Position numbers and translations under genes: made by a program. Shown here one piece after another: positions 42,823 to 50,785 of a stretch of 54,877 bases of DNA. Numbering within the stretch: position 1 is the first letter of the stretch; every line of letters starts with the position of its first letter. The notes under the pieces are model-generated. The model searched no databases and was not told the DNA's origin. It worked only from the letters and a program-made list of their open reading frames with translations. This DNA is from Phycisphaerae bacterium (lineage in GTDB: Bacteria; Planctomycetota; Phycisphaerae; SM23-33): positions 1-54,877 of the forward strand of contig JAFGJE010000010.1 of assembly GCA_016929245.1 (NCBI GenBank), written 5' to 3'.

Positions 42823-43701
42823 TCACGTATTCCGTTGCAGTTCCGCGAGTTTTTCCGGCGGCAGTAGGATCGCCGCTTCGGGAGGCACCTGTCCTCGGAA
42901 GGATTCGCGGAAACGTCCGAACTTCCCGAGCAGACTTCGCTGGCAGAATTCGCAGAGGGCCTTGGCTTCGCCCTCGACGCCGAGGTTTTCCAGTTGCTCC
43001 AGCTTGGTCTGGAAGGCGGCTTCGTCCTCGAACAGTTCGTGCAGCGCGCGGCGGAGTTCGGTTTCCTCCTCGGCGGTCAGACCGGCCGCGGCGATCCCCG
43101 CTTCATGCACGCCGCGCACCGCCGGCGGGGTCCAGCCGTAGTCTTCGCTGAAGAAATCCGTGAACGGAGGCACGTCGCGGCGGACGGGCGTGCGTCGCCC
43201 GACGCGGGCGTAGCGGCCGATCGTCACGAAATGATGCGCGCCGGACAGATCGTCCATCACCGCGCCGGTCTGCACGAGAATATGCCCCGCCAGTTGCACG
43301 CAGCGTCCCAGGCGCGTGTGGTCGTCCACGAAGCAGTCGTGGGCGATATGCGCCCCCTGGAGAATCGTGTTTCCGTCGCCGATGCGCGTCACGAACCCGC
43401 CGGGTTCCGTGCCGATATGCGCGGTGACCATCGGTCCGATGCGGTTGTGATGCCCGATCACCAGCAGGCAATCCGCCCCGCGGTATTTCAGGTCCTGGGG
43501 TTTGGCGCCGAGCACGCAGCCGTCGCCGATGACGTTGCCCGACCCGATGGTCGTGTTGCCCACCACGACCACGCGCCGCCCCAGCACCGTCCCCGGGCCG
43601 ATAATCACTTCCGGACCGATCACGCAGTACGGGCCGATCTTCGCGTCCGGGGCGATCCGCGCCAGCGGGTCGATTTCGCGGGTGACTTCAAGCGTCATCA
43701 T
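42823..43701 (-). CDS. lpxA: LpxA-like acyltransferase keeping the catalytic segment
   Basis: Left-handed beta-helix protein of 292 residues with some ten hexapeptide turns. LpxA features: GAKPQDLKYRGAD, VTAHIGTEPGG, and AHIAHDCFVDDHT, with H121 matching the E. coli LpxA catalytic His125; LAGH and the HHFVTIG region that follow keep the other two conserved histidines. DVPPFTDFF then corresponds to the end of the helix. The C-terminal 100 residues are a helical, charged extension longer than usual. LpxA acylates UDP-GlcNAc or UDP-GlcNAc3N at the first lipid A step. Two ATGs at the start; it overlaps the next LpxA-like gene by 14 bases. Confidence 0.82.
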   Translation of the reverse strand: MMTLEVTREIDPLARIAPDAKIGPYCVIGPEVIIGPGTVLGRRVVVVGNTTIGSGNVIGDGCVLGAKPQDLKYRGADCLLVIGHHNRIGPMVTAHIGTEPGGFVTRIGDGNTILQGAHIAHDCFVDDHTRLGRCVQLAGHILVQTGAVMDDLSGAHHFVTIGRYARVGRRTPVRRDVPPFTDFFSEDYGWTPPAVRGVHEAGIAAAGLTAEEETELRRALHELFEDEAAFQTKLEQLENLGVEGEAKALCEFCQRSLLGKFGRFRESFRGQVPPEAAILLPPEKLAELQRNT

Positions 43702-44470
43702 CGTCGGCCTCCCGCTTCGGCGCGTTGGTCGGTAAAAAATAGTTCAGCAGGATTTTCACGTAGGGATTCACCTTTCGATCCTTGCGGAGTTTCGCCAGGA
43801 CCTCTTCGTCGAGGTTCCCGTCGCTGTTGAACAGGTCGCGGAAGACGCGCTTCAGCGCGCGGATGTCGGCGTCTCCGAACCCGCAGGCTTTGAGGTTGTG
43901 GCTGTTGACGCCGCGCACGCGATAGGGCGAACCCTGGATCATCGCGTACGGCGGCGCGTCGTGGTCGACCTGCACGAATCCCGCGACAAACGTGTACGCT
44001 CCGACCGTGACGTTTTCTCCCACGTAGGTAAACGCGCTGGTGCGCACGTAGTCTTCGATCTTCGCGCCGCCGGCGATGTGCGAGCAGTTGGCGAAGATGC
44101 CGTGATCGCCGATCGTCACGCCCGCGCCGACCTGGCTGGCGATCATCACGAGGTTGTTCTGCCCGATCTTCGTGGGTTGTTTGGGCGACCCGGCGTACAC
44201 GGCGACGTGTTCGCGGATCGAATTGGCGTTTCCGATGACGCAGCAGCCTTTCTGCTCGTCGCCGTCGTGCGTCGCGCCGATGACGGCCATCGGAAACACC
44301 CGATTCTGCTCGCCCAGTCGCGTGTTTCCCACGAGGGTCACGTTGCTCTCGATCACCGTGCCGGCGCCGAGGGTCACGTTCGCTCCGATATAGCAGAACG
44401 GGCCGACGCGAACGTTCCGGGCGATCTTCGCGCCCTTCTCCACGATACTGTAAGGTGAAATGTCAGCCAT
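43688..44470 (-). CDS. LpxA-like paralogue lacking the catalytic histidine
   Basis: Beta-helix protein of 260 residues, the usual LpxA length, with repeated hexapeptide turns and a C-terminal helical part (CGFGDADIRALKRVFRDLFN) like LpxA. PYAMIQGSPYRVRGVN matches the LpxA QGxxxxxxGxN end. However, the segment aligned with AHIAHDC reads ASQVGAGV, so His122, His125 and Asp126 of E. coli are replaced by Gln, Ala and Gly; the LAGH and HQF histidines are also gone. It is either an inactive partner of the overlapping LpxA-like gene or an acyltransferase with another site. ATG 44470. Confidence 0.75.
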   Translation of the reverse strand: MADISPYSIVEKGAKIARNVRVGPFCYIGANVTLGAGTVIESNVTLVGNTRLGEQNRVFPMAVIGATHDGDEQKGCCVIGNANSIREHVAVYAGSPKQPTKIGQNNLVMIASQVGAGVTIGDHGIFANCSHIAGGAKIEDYVRTSAFTYVGENVTVGAYTFVAGFVQVDHDAPPYAMIQGSPYRVRGVNSHNLKACGFGDADIRALKRVFRDLFNSDGNLDEEVLAKLRKDRKVNPYVKILLNYFLPTNAPKREADDDDA

Positions 44471-44555
44471 GCGATATTCCGTTTACATCATTTTTAATGG
44501 CAAATTTCATATTTGAAATCTCATATCTCAAATTTAAAATTTCAAATAACAACCG

Positions 44556-44673
44556 GAAAGAGAACGCGAATCCCTATGGGGCAGGTAAGACGAATAAAGA
44601 CGAATTACGCGAATGGTTTCTATGTAAAAAAATTCGTCTTATTCGTTCTAATTCGTCTTATTCGCGTTCTCTT
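44556..44673. repeat. AGAACGCGAAT-family repeat in the lpx operon
   Basis: Inverted repeat opening AAGAGAACGCGAATCCCTAT and closing TTCGTCTTATTCGCGTTCTC, preceded by an AAATTTCAAAT palindrome (about 44499-44549). It lies between lpxC-fabZ and the first LpxA-like gene. Its relatives overlap gene ends at 11655 and 12075. Confidence 0.8.
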
Positions 44674-44724
44674 GTCTTTCTATGTTTTCTTTACAATCCG
44701 CAATCCGCAATCCACAATCCAAAA

Positions 44725-46029
44725 TTAAATGGGTTCCGAATCGACCAGCATGAATTTGATTTCCGCTTCGGCGGCGATTTCGTTTCCGACGGTCGCTTTA
44801 CAGCGGCAGTGTCCGGTGCGGCTGCGCGCGTGGAGGGCCTCGGCTTCCAGGACCAACTGGTCGCCCGGACGCACCGGGCGGCGCATCTTCACGCGGTCCA
44901 TCGACAGCAGCACCGCCACCTTGCCCGTGTGTTCGAGCTTTCGACCCAGCAGGATGCCCGACAGCTGGGCCATCGCTTCGACGATCATCACGCCGGGCAT
45001 GATCGGAAGGGTCGGATAATGTCCCGTGAAGTACGGTTCGTTGATCGTGACGTTTTTCAGGCCGACCGCGCGGCTGTCGCCTTCGATCGTGACGATCCGG
45101 TCGATCATCAGGAACGGATAGCGATGCGGCAGCAGACGCATGATCTTGCGGATGTCCATCACCGGTTCGCCGGCGCCGGTCTGGCGCGTTTCGGCGATGG
45201 CCCGCGACAACTTGCGCACCAGTTCGTGGTTTTGCGCGTGCCCGCTGCGGGACGCGACGACGCGCCCTCGCAGGGGTCGGCCCAGCAGCGTCAGGTCGCC
45301 CAGCAGATCGACGACCTTGTGGCGGACGTGCTCGTCGGGAAAGCGAAGCTCGTTGTCCATCGGCCCGTCGTCCTGCATCACCAGAACGTCGCGCGTGGAG
45401 AGGTGTTTGCCCAGCCCCTGGGACTGGAAGAGTTTGGCTTCCTCCGCGAGGAGAAACGTCCTCGCCGGGGCGAGTTGTTCGGCGAAATCGTCACGCTCCA
45501 GGCGGAAGCTCAGCACCTGCCTTCCGATGCTGGGCATTTCGTATTCCAGGTCGTAGATCACTTCCAGTTCGTCGCTCGGACCCGGCAAGGCCGACAGCAT
45601 CATATCGCCGTCGGACACCACGACGGGTTCTTCGATCCGGTAGACGAATTTTTCGACGTCCTGTTCCTCCAGTCCCGCCTCCAGCAGCGCCCGGGCGAAG
45701 GGGAGGCAGGAACCGTCGGTCGAGGGAACTTCCCCGGCCGACACTTCGACGCGAAGGTTGTCGATCCCCAGTCCCGTCACGGCCGCCAGCACGTGCTCGA
45801 CGGTCTCGACGGAGGCGCTGTCGCGCGACAGGCTGGTCGTGCGGTGCGGGCGCTGGGCGAGAAACTCAATTTCCGCGGGAATTTCCACCGGCGTGATCAT
45901 GTCCGTCCGAACGAACACCACGCCCGTATCTTCCGGCGCGGGTTGAAAACACAGCCGGCACGGCACGCCGCTGAACAACCCCGGGCCTTCCACCACGACG
46001 GATTTCGCTATCGTTCGTTGCATAGTCAT
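44725..46029 (-). CDS. lpxC-fabZ: bifunctional LpxC deacetylase / FabZ dehydratase
   Basis: Fusion of 434 residues. Residues 1-285 are LpxC, the zinc enzyme that commits lipid A synthesis: E78-H79 in TVEHVLAA, H237 and D241 in PDEHVRHKVVDLLGD, and H264 in SRSGHAQNHE. Residues 292-434 are FabZ, the 3-hydroxyacyl-ACP dehydratase: LLPHRYPFLMIDRI, then GHYPTLPIMPGVMIVEAMAQ with H337 and E351. Such fusions are known in Bacteroidota and Planctomycetota and join fatty-acid and lipid A flux. Second start codon two codons downstream. Repeats separate it from genes on both sides. Confidence 0.96.
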   Translation of the reverse strand: MTMQRTIAKSVVVEGPGLFSGVPCRLCFQPAPEDTGVVFVRTDMITPVEIPAEIEFLAQRPHRTTSLSRDSASVETVEHVLAAVTGLGIDNLRVEVSAGEVPSTDGSCLPFARALLEAGLEEQDVEKFVYRIEEPVVVSDGDMMLSALPGPSDELEVIYDLEYEMPSIGRQVLSFRLERDDFAEQLAPARTFLLAEEAKLFQSQGLGKHLSTRDVLVMQDDGPMDNELRFPDEHVRHKVVDLLGDLTLLGRPLRGRVVASRSGHAQNHELVRKLSRAIAETRQTGAGEPVMDIRKIMRLLPHRYPFLMIDRIVTIEGDSRAVGLKNVTINEPYFTGHYPTLPIMPGVMIVEAMAQLSGILLGRKLEHTGKVAVLLSMDRVKMRRPVRPGDQLVLEAEALHARSRTGHCRCKATVGNEIAAEAEIKFMLVDSEPI

Positions 46030-46048
46030 GGGAACAGTCCATTTGTTT

Positions 46049-46135
46049 TGACCACAGAGACACAGAGGTCACGGAGGTTTCAACATAACACATATTCCGT
46101 TATGTCTTCTCTGAGTTCTCTGTGCCTCTGTGGTC
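46049..46135. repeat. CACAGAG-family inverted repeat in the lpx operon, short copy
   Basis: TGACCACAGAGACACAGAGG pairs with CTCTGTGCCTCTGTGGTC around an ATAACACATATTCCGTTAT mini-palindrome. It fills the gap between lpxD and lpxC-fabZ. Confidence 0.85.
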
Positions 46136-46156
46136 CTATTGTCTTATTCAAAACTC

Positions 46157-47194
46157 TCACGTCTCGTTGGATTGTCCGAGTTGCCGTTCCAGTTTTTTCA
46201 CGCGGCGCAGCAGTTCGGGCAATTTTTCCAGGGCTTTTTGCTGCTGCAGAAATCCTCGCATGTCCCGCGAGGGGATGCCCATTTGCGGCTGGGTGGTTTC
46301 GACGGATTGCGCGATGCAGGCGCACGCGCCGATAATCGCGCCGGGCGCGATTTGGATATTGTCCCGCACGCCCACCTGACCGCCGAACATGGCGAAATCG
46401 CCGACTTTCGTGCTCCCGGCGATCCCCACCTGGGCCGCCAGCAACACGCCCGAACCGATCTGCACGGCGTGGGCGATCTGGCAGAGATTGTCGATCTTCG
46501 CGCCTTTTCCGACGCGGGTCGAACCCCACTTGGCGCGATCGATACACACGCACGCGCCGAGTTCCACGTCGTCCTCGATGACCACGTTCCCGGCGTGCGG
46601 AATCTTATGATGCACACCGTCGGCGAAGACGTATCCGTACCCGTCGGCGCCGATGACGCCGTTCGGACCGATCCGCACGCGATTTCCCACGACGCAGCCG
46701 GAGCGAACGACCACGCCTTCCTGCAACACGCAGCCGTCGCCGACGCGAACGTCCGCCCCCATCGCCACACCGGCGCACAGGGCGGTTCCCGCGCCGACGA
46801 CGACGCGCGGGCCGATCGTCACGTTCGGCCCGATTGCCGCGTCCGAAGCGATTTGGGCCGTCGGATCGACCACGGCCGACTCGGCGATTCCCGCGGCGGG
46901 TAGGTCTTCCGGTCCGGCGAGCATCGCCAGCAGTCGACCCATCGCCAGCGGGACGCTTTGGACGCACACCAGCGCGCCGGGCCAGTCGATTTGCGCGTCC
47001 CGGGGGACAATCGCCGCGGCCGCCCGCGATTGGACGAGGATCGTGACGTGTTTCGATTCCGTCGCGAAGGTCAGATCCTCCGGTCCGGCTTCCTCAAGGC
47101 ACGCCAATCCCTTCACCGACAGCGAATCGTCGCCCTCGACGATTCCACCGACGCACTCGGCGATCTGCCGCAATGTCATGGATTCCGGAAACAC
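46157..47194 (-). CDS. lpxD: UDP-3-O-acyl-glucosamine N-acyltransferase
   Basis: Lipid A enzyme of 345 residues that adds the second, N-linked acyl chain. An N-terminal uridine-binding domain (MTLRQIAECVGGIVEGDD) precedes a long hexapeptide beta-helix and a C-terminal helix (LRRVKKLERQL). The catalytic histidine lies in NLCQIAHAVQIG, and GYVFADGVHHKIPHAGNV matches the LpxD pantetheine region. The reading starts at GTG 47194; the ATG at 47179 (MTLRQIAE) is the alternative and agrees better with the family start. 19 bases from the ompH stop. Confidence 0.95.
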   Translation of the reverse strand: MFPESMTLRQIAECVGGIVEGDDSLSVKGLACLEEAGPEDLTFATESKHVTILVQSRAAAAIVPRDAQIDWPGALVCVQSVPLAMGRLLAMLAGPEDLPAAGIAESAVVDPTAQIASDAAIGPNVTIGPRVVVGAGTALCAGVAMGADVRVGDGCVLQEGVVVRSGCVVGNRVRIGPNGVIGADGYGYVFADGVHHKIPHAGNVVIEDDVELGACVCIDRAKWGSTRVGKGAKIDNLCQIAHAVQIGSGVLLAAQVGIAGSTKVGDFAMFGGQVGVRDNIQIAPGAIIGACACIAQSVETTQPQMGIPSRDMRGFLQQQKALEKLPELLRRVKKLERQLGQSNET

Positions 47195-47213
47195 ACCACC
47201 GGCCTTTCGGATG

Positions 47214-47834
47214 CTATTTCTTCTGAAGCTTGTATCCTTCGTTGAGGCGCTGCAGCACGACGGCGGTGATGTCCACCCCCGGCGCTTCGTACAGCACCTT
47301 CTGCCGATCGATCTGGGCGATCACCTGCTGCACGTTCTGGGCGTTCTGCAGCTCGACGGGCTGGCTTTGCAGGACCAGGTCGAAACCCTTTTCCTTGGCC
47401 ACCTCGGCGATCACGATTCGGAATTCCCGGAACATTTCTTCCGTCAAGCGGCGATGTTTTCGGAGGATTTCCTCCTGTTTCATGCGCAGCCACACCTGAC
47501 GGTTGATCTGTTGACGCTGAATTTCTTCCAGCGTTTCGTCGTATTTGGGGCTATCGGCTTTATATCCTTCCAGTTGCGTCTGGAGCACCTCGGCCTTTTT
47601 CAATCGTTGATTGTTCTCCGCCTCGATCATTTCGCGCTGTTTGTTCAGATCGGCGGTCATGTCCTTGGCTTTCTGATACTCGCCGAAAATCTCCACGATA
47701 TTGCACACCGCCGTCCGGGTCGCCGCCGAGGCGCCGGCGGCGTTCTGGGCTTCCGTGCGCGTGAACGACACCAGCGTCAATCCCAGCGCCAGCACCAAAA
47801 CCAACACCACCACGTGAACTTTACCAAACCTCAT
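47214..47834 (-). CDS. OmpH/Skp-family periplasmic chaperone
   Basis: Exported protein of 206 residues: signal peptide (VVVLVLVLALGLTLVSF, cleaved near TEAQ), then a long charged coiled-coil (LNKQREMIEAENNQRLKKAE) and a small beta core (CNIVEIFGEYQ, VIAEVAKEKGFDLVLQ) as in Skp/OmpH, which escorts outer-membrane proteins. It is normally placed just before lpxD, as here, starting the lipid A operon. ATG 47834. Confidence 0.88.
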   Translation of the reverse strand: MRFGKVHVVVLVLVLALGLTLVSFTRTEAQNAAGASAATRTAVCNIVEIFGEYQKAKDMTADLNKQREMIEAENNQRLKKAEVLQTQLEGYKADSPKYDETLEEIQRQQINRQVWLRMKQEEILRKHRRLTEEMFREFRIVIAEVAKEKGFDLVLQSQPVELQNAQNVQQVIAQIDRQKVLYEAPGVDITAVVLQRLNEGYKLQKK

Positions 47835-48088
47835 GTTTCACCTCTGTTTCTCCAGGGTTCCCAAGTGAATTGTTTCGTGTTCCAAAACGGCAAAAAAACC
47901 GCTCCACCGGGCGCGGGAAACGAACACTTCGTTCTCTCGACGCGTTCGGCAGCGGAATAGTGTACCGCACCGGTGACGGGCAATCAATATCGCCCTTGGA
48001 TGGAAACCGGCCTCGCATACGCCGCCTTCCGGAGAGTATGCGAGTAAAAAAAAAGTCGTGCACCCCCTGTTGAGCCGCGGCCACCGGG
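47835..48088. other. upstream region of the lpx operon
   Basis: About 250 bases between the ompH start and the SRP RNA 3' end, both on the minus strand. It should carry the operon promoter; no good box pair was found. A TATGCGAG / CTCGCATA inverted pair lies around 48014-48045. Confidence 0.35.
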
Positions 48089-48230
48089 CTTGTTGGATGA
48101 AACGGCTCCTGCCGGGTTGCCCTCCGGCGCCCATTGGAGATTCGCTTATGGCTGCTTCCTTCCGGACCTGACCAGGTTCACGTCCCAACGTCGCAGAGGA
48201 CCCGGCGTTCAACACCGTCCGCCCAACAAG
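48089..48230 (-). ncRNA. ffs: signal recognition particle RNA, small bacterial type
   Basis: On the minus strand the SRP domain IV core is exact: CTGGTCAGGTCCGGAAGGAA, then GCAGCC and TAAGC. Flanking segments fold into the expected hairpin: CTTGTTGG at the 5' end pairs with CCAACAAG at the 3' end, and GCCGGGT pairs with ACCCGGC. The length of about 142 bases, set by those outer pairs, is somewhat longer than the E. coli 114-base form. The RNA binds Ffh for co-translational targeting. Ends are estimates from pairing. Confidence 0.93.
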
Positions 48231-48627
48231 GAGACCGACAACCAAACGACCCGCGAAGGGGAATTCGGCCCCGCTATAGCGGATTGCGGGTACAGGGCAC
48301 CGCTAGCGCCCCGCCTAGCACGACAAGCGTCAGTGTACGTTTGCCAGCCGGCGAAAACAACCCCCTTCCTCACTGAATTCCACCGTCGAGATCTGATTTT
48401 TTCTTCTTTTTTTTCCAGGGACGAAAAAAAACAAAAAATTTTACGACCTCCACGAAAGTTTATCAGACCCATACAGACAATTCCCTACGGGGAGATAATG
48501 ATATAAGTTTTTTGAGAATTGATAGTTACATAAAAAAAATTGACCGCCGGTCATTTGGTCCGATCAGAATCTGTAAGTTCTTCCCAAAAAGAAAATTAAA
48601 AAAATGAAAAATAGGGGGAATTCCGTA
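48231..48627. other. intergenic, no gene seen
   Basis: Upstream DNA of the SRP RNA gene and of the small RNA. A TATAGC box (minus strand, near 48285) lies some 50 bases upstream of the SRP 5' end, too far unless the transcript is longer. From 48395 the sequence becomes strongly AT-rich with T and A runs. Confidence 0.35.
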
Positions 48628-48655
48628 TTGACCTCTGTGTCTGATATGGTAACAT
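48628..48655 (+). promoter_or_regulatory. promoter for the small RNA
   Basis: TTGACC (48628-48633), 16 bases, TAACAT (48650-48655). A start is expected near 48662. The -35 is close to consensus, the -10 moderate. The same 16-base spacing is seen in both PEP-CTERM promoters. Confidence 0.6.
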
Positions 48656-48661
48656 GCTACT

Positions 48662-48741
48662 AAGGCTCCTCGGTCATAGAGAAATTTATTGGCCGAGTAT
48701 ATTCGGTGCTGGGCTCCCCTCCCCCAGCACCGTTTTTTTTT
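48662..48741 (+). ncRNA. candidate 80-base intergenic small RNA
   Basis: Framed by a promoter (48628-48655) and a strong intrinsic terminator (48704-48741). The body can form CTCGG / CCGAG around GTCATAGAGAAATTTATTGG without its last bases, followed by the terminator hairpin. No start codon with a ribosome site opens a plausible peptide. It does not resemble 6S RNA or a tRNA. It could instead be an attenuated leader of the DUF3795 gene, whose start is 180 bases on. Confidence 0.6.
48704..48741 (+). terminator. intrinsic terminator
   Basis: Perfect ten-pair stem CGGTGCTGGG / CCCAGCACCG with a nine-base loop, followed at once by nine T (48733-48741). It is the clearest rho-independent terminator in the window. 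Confidence 0.92.
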
Positions 48742-48843
48742 GGAGCTGTTTTCCAAAATGATCGCTCATTTGAAGGTGGTTGGGGTTTGCGCTCGTTGCA
48801 TGAACAAGGTTCTTCACGTTCCATAAACTCATTTATGATTTTC

Positions 48844-48881
48844 GGGTGTCGCGGTTCGCGCAGCGCAGCAACCACGGCGCA
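48844..48881. repeat. CGTGGTT-family decayed copy
   Basis: CGGGTGTCGCGGTTCGCGCA then GCGCAGCAACCACGGCGC resembles the arms at 28296-28389 with several changes. It lies between the small RNA and the DUF3795 gene. Confidence 0.55.
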
Positions 48882-48922
48882 CGATATACGAGATGTGTAT
48901 CCATGAAAGGAAAAGAATAACT

Positions 48923-49198
48923 ATGCCACTCGCCCCCTGCGGTCTGGATTGTGAATCCTGTCAACTCAAACCCGAGCAATGCGACGGATGTCATTCGGAC
49001 AGCGACCACGTCTGGTGCGCCGACTGCGCGATTCGCGTCTGCTGCCGGTTTGAGAAAAAACTTCCCGACTGCTCCCAATGCGACGATTTCCCCTGCCGCG
49101 CGATCCTCAATTTCGAAAACGACAAGTGGGATCACCACACCGCCGCCGTCGGCCGACTCCGGAAACGCAGGGGAAAACGAACGCGCATGACTGAATAA
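48923..49198 (+). CDS. DUF3795 cysteine-rich protein
   Basis: Protein of 91 residues with ten or more cysteines: CGLDCESCQLKPEQCDGC, WCADCAIRVCC and CSQCDDFPC. This is the DUF3795 layout, predicted to bind zinc or an iron-sulfur cluster; function unknown. The ATG at 48923 (MPLAPCGLDC) has GAAAGGAAAAG upstream and starts the family match; an in-frame start ten codons earlier falls in the leader. The last 12 residues are basic and nonconserved. Confidence 0.85.
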   Translation: MPLAPCGLDCESCQLKPEQCDGCHSDSDHVWCADCAIRVCCRFEKKLPDCSQCDDFPCRAILNFENDKWDHHTAAVGRLRKRRGKRTRMTE

Positions 49199-49215
49199 AC
49201 AAACACAGTTCCGTC

Positions 49216-49243
49216 TTGACTTTTTTGTAAGTCATGATATAAA
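49216..49243 (+). promoter_or_regulatory. promoter of the second PEP-CTERM gene
   Basis: TTGACT (49216-49221), 16 bases, TATAAA (49238-49243). The leader to the ATG at 49385 is about 135 bases; it contains a hairpin GCGAAAT-CGCTTA-ATTTCGC (49284-49303) and two copies of TAAGGGTTTGT, at about 49267 and 49313. Confidence 0.75.
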
Positions 49244-49384
49244 TACTTTTCGGTGTTAACTAAAATTAAGGGTTTGTTTATGGGCGAAATCGCTTAATTT
49301 CGCTTGCTATTACTAAGGGTTTGTAGCTTTTTTATCGTTGTAGATGTAGTTCGCTTCATATTCATTTGGTGAGGAGTTTTGCTC

Positions 49385-50746
49385 ATGCGTTCGCTTATGA
49401 CGGCTCGTCGTAACGTTTCGAATGTATTCGCTCTTTGTATAACGACGTTTGTGATTTCCATCGGCGTCGTCCCGGCATTGGGCGCTGACGCGCAACCCTA
49501 TACGGTTTATTTCGATTACGACGGCGTCGAAAACGCCAAGCAGATCGATTTGAGCGTCTGGATTCCCGAGGATGTCCCCCTGCGCGGAATGCTCTATATG
49601 GTTCCATGCCTGGGGGGGGACACGCGGTGGCAGACGTCCAGCGAAGAATATCAGATGTTTGCCAGGGCGCTGGGACTGGGTATCATCGGACACGATGACC
49701 GCGACGGTTGGCCGGGCGAGTATGAAGGCACAACGACCGACGAGATCCGTGGAAACGTCCAAAAACTGCTGGACGGAGCCGCCGTCGCGGTCTCCTGCCC
49801 GCAGATCCGCAACGCACCAATCGCGTTTCAGGGATTCTCCAAAGGCGGATGGATGGACGCCAAACTCGCATCCTGCCTGCCGGAACGCACCATATGTTTC
49901 GTAGCCGATAAGTCCGGGTCCTGGCTCGAATCCATCCCCAACGAGGCTACATCCGTACCGGGTTTATTTATTGCCGGTGAAAAGGATTCCAGAGTCAGTA
50001 CCTATTCGGTATATAGCGCGTATATGACCTGGCGTTCCGAGGGAGCGCAGACGGCGTACGCGGTCGATTGGGAAGTCGGACATTGGTCCACCCAACGGGA
50101 TCTGCCTAAAACGTACATCGCGGAATGCATGTCACTTCGATATCCGGAGGGACAACTCCCCTCCACGACCCAGGGCGACCCTCTCCTGCTGAACCCAATC
50201 GATTACAACAGCGGCTGGCTGGTGGAACGTAGCTTCAACTGGACAATGGCATCATGGAAACGTTCCCCGGAAGTGGCGCCGGTTAACGAGTACACCCAAA
50301 ACCCCAATCTGGCCGGCTGGTTGCCGAATGAGACGATGGCGATGGTCCTGTGCGCCAAAAACGGAGTGGATCCGGATACGACCGTCTCCCCCATCGACAT
50401 TCTCCCGACAACGGCGCCGCAAGCGGGTTCCTACGCCTACGAAGCCGGACAAACCATTGAACTCCTGGTGACCAACAACTGGTTGAATCCGAACGATATC
50501 ACGCGTGTGGAAGTGTTTCACGAAGACGAACTCATCGGTGATTTCACCTCCCTTTCATCAATACTCACCCTTGATTATACGGTCTCGACTCGCGGTGTTC
50601 ATACGTTTTGGACGAGAACCACATATCTCTTCAATGGGGAACCAACGTTCGCGACGGACTTCTACCCCGTGGTCGTCGTACCTGAACCGGCGACGCTGAC
50701 GCTGCTGGGATTTGGCGCGTTGATAGTACGGCGACGGAAAACATGA
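49385..50746 (+). CDS. PEP-CTERM protein with an alpha/beta-hydrolase-like domain
   Basis: Exported protein of 453 residues. Signal peptide (VFALCITTFVISIGVVPALG). The first 250 mature residues resemble an alpha/beta hydrolase: MLYMVPCLGGDTRW as an oxyanion-type strand, FQGFSKGGWMDAK as a nucleophile elbow (G-F-S-K-G), GLFIAGEKDSRVS before the acid, and WEVGHWS as a possible catalytic His. A beta-rich part follows (AGQTIELLVTNNWLNPNDIT). It ends VVVPEPATLTLLG, helix, VRRRKT, the PEP-CTERM signal. ATG 49385 has GAGGAG nine bases upstream. Substrate unknown; a secreted esterase or hydrolase is likely. Confidence 0.82.
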   Translation: MRSLMTARRNVSNVFALCITTFVISIGVVPALGADAQPYTVYFDYDGVENAKQIDLSVWIPEDVPLRGMLYMVPCLGGDTRWQTSSEEYQMFARALGLGIIGHDDRDGWPGEYEGTTTDEIRGNVQKLLDGAAVAVSCPQIRNAPIAFQGFSKGGWMDAKLASCLPERTICFVADKSGSWLESIPNEATSVPGLFIAGEKDSRVSTYSVYSAYMTWRSEGAQTAYAVDWEVGHWSTQRDLPKTYIAECMSLRYPEGQLPSTTQGDPLLLNPIDYNSGWLVERSFNWTMASWKRSPEVAPVNEYTQNPNLAGWLPNETMAMVLCAKNGVDPDTTVSPIDILPTTAPQAGSYAYEAGQTIELLVTNNWLNPNDITRVEVFHEDELIGDFTSLSSILTLDYTVSTRGVHTFWTRTTYLFNGEPTFATDFYPVVVVPEPATLTLLGFGALIVRRRKT

Positions 50747-50785
50747 TCAACAGGTCGTCGGGTGACTTCGGGAATGCGATCCCGG

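Noticed and set aside
46130-47960. Long plus-strand frames opposite lpxD and ompH
   Set aside because: Antisense shadows; the minus-strand proteins carry clear LpxD and Skp features.
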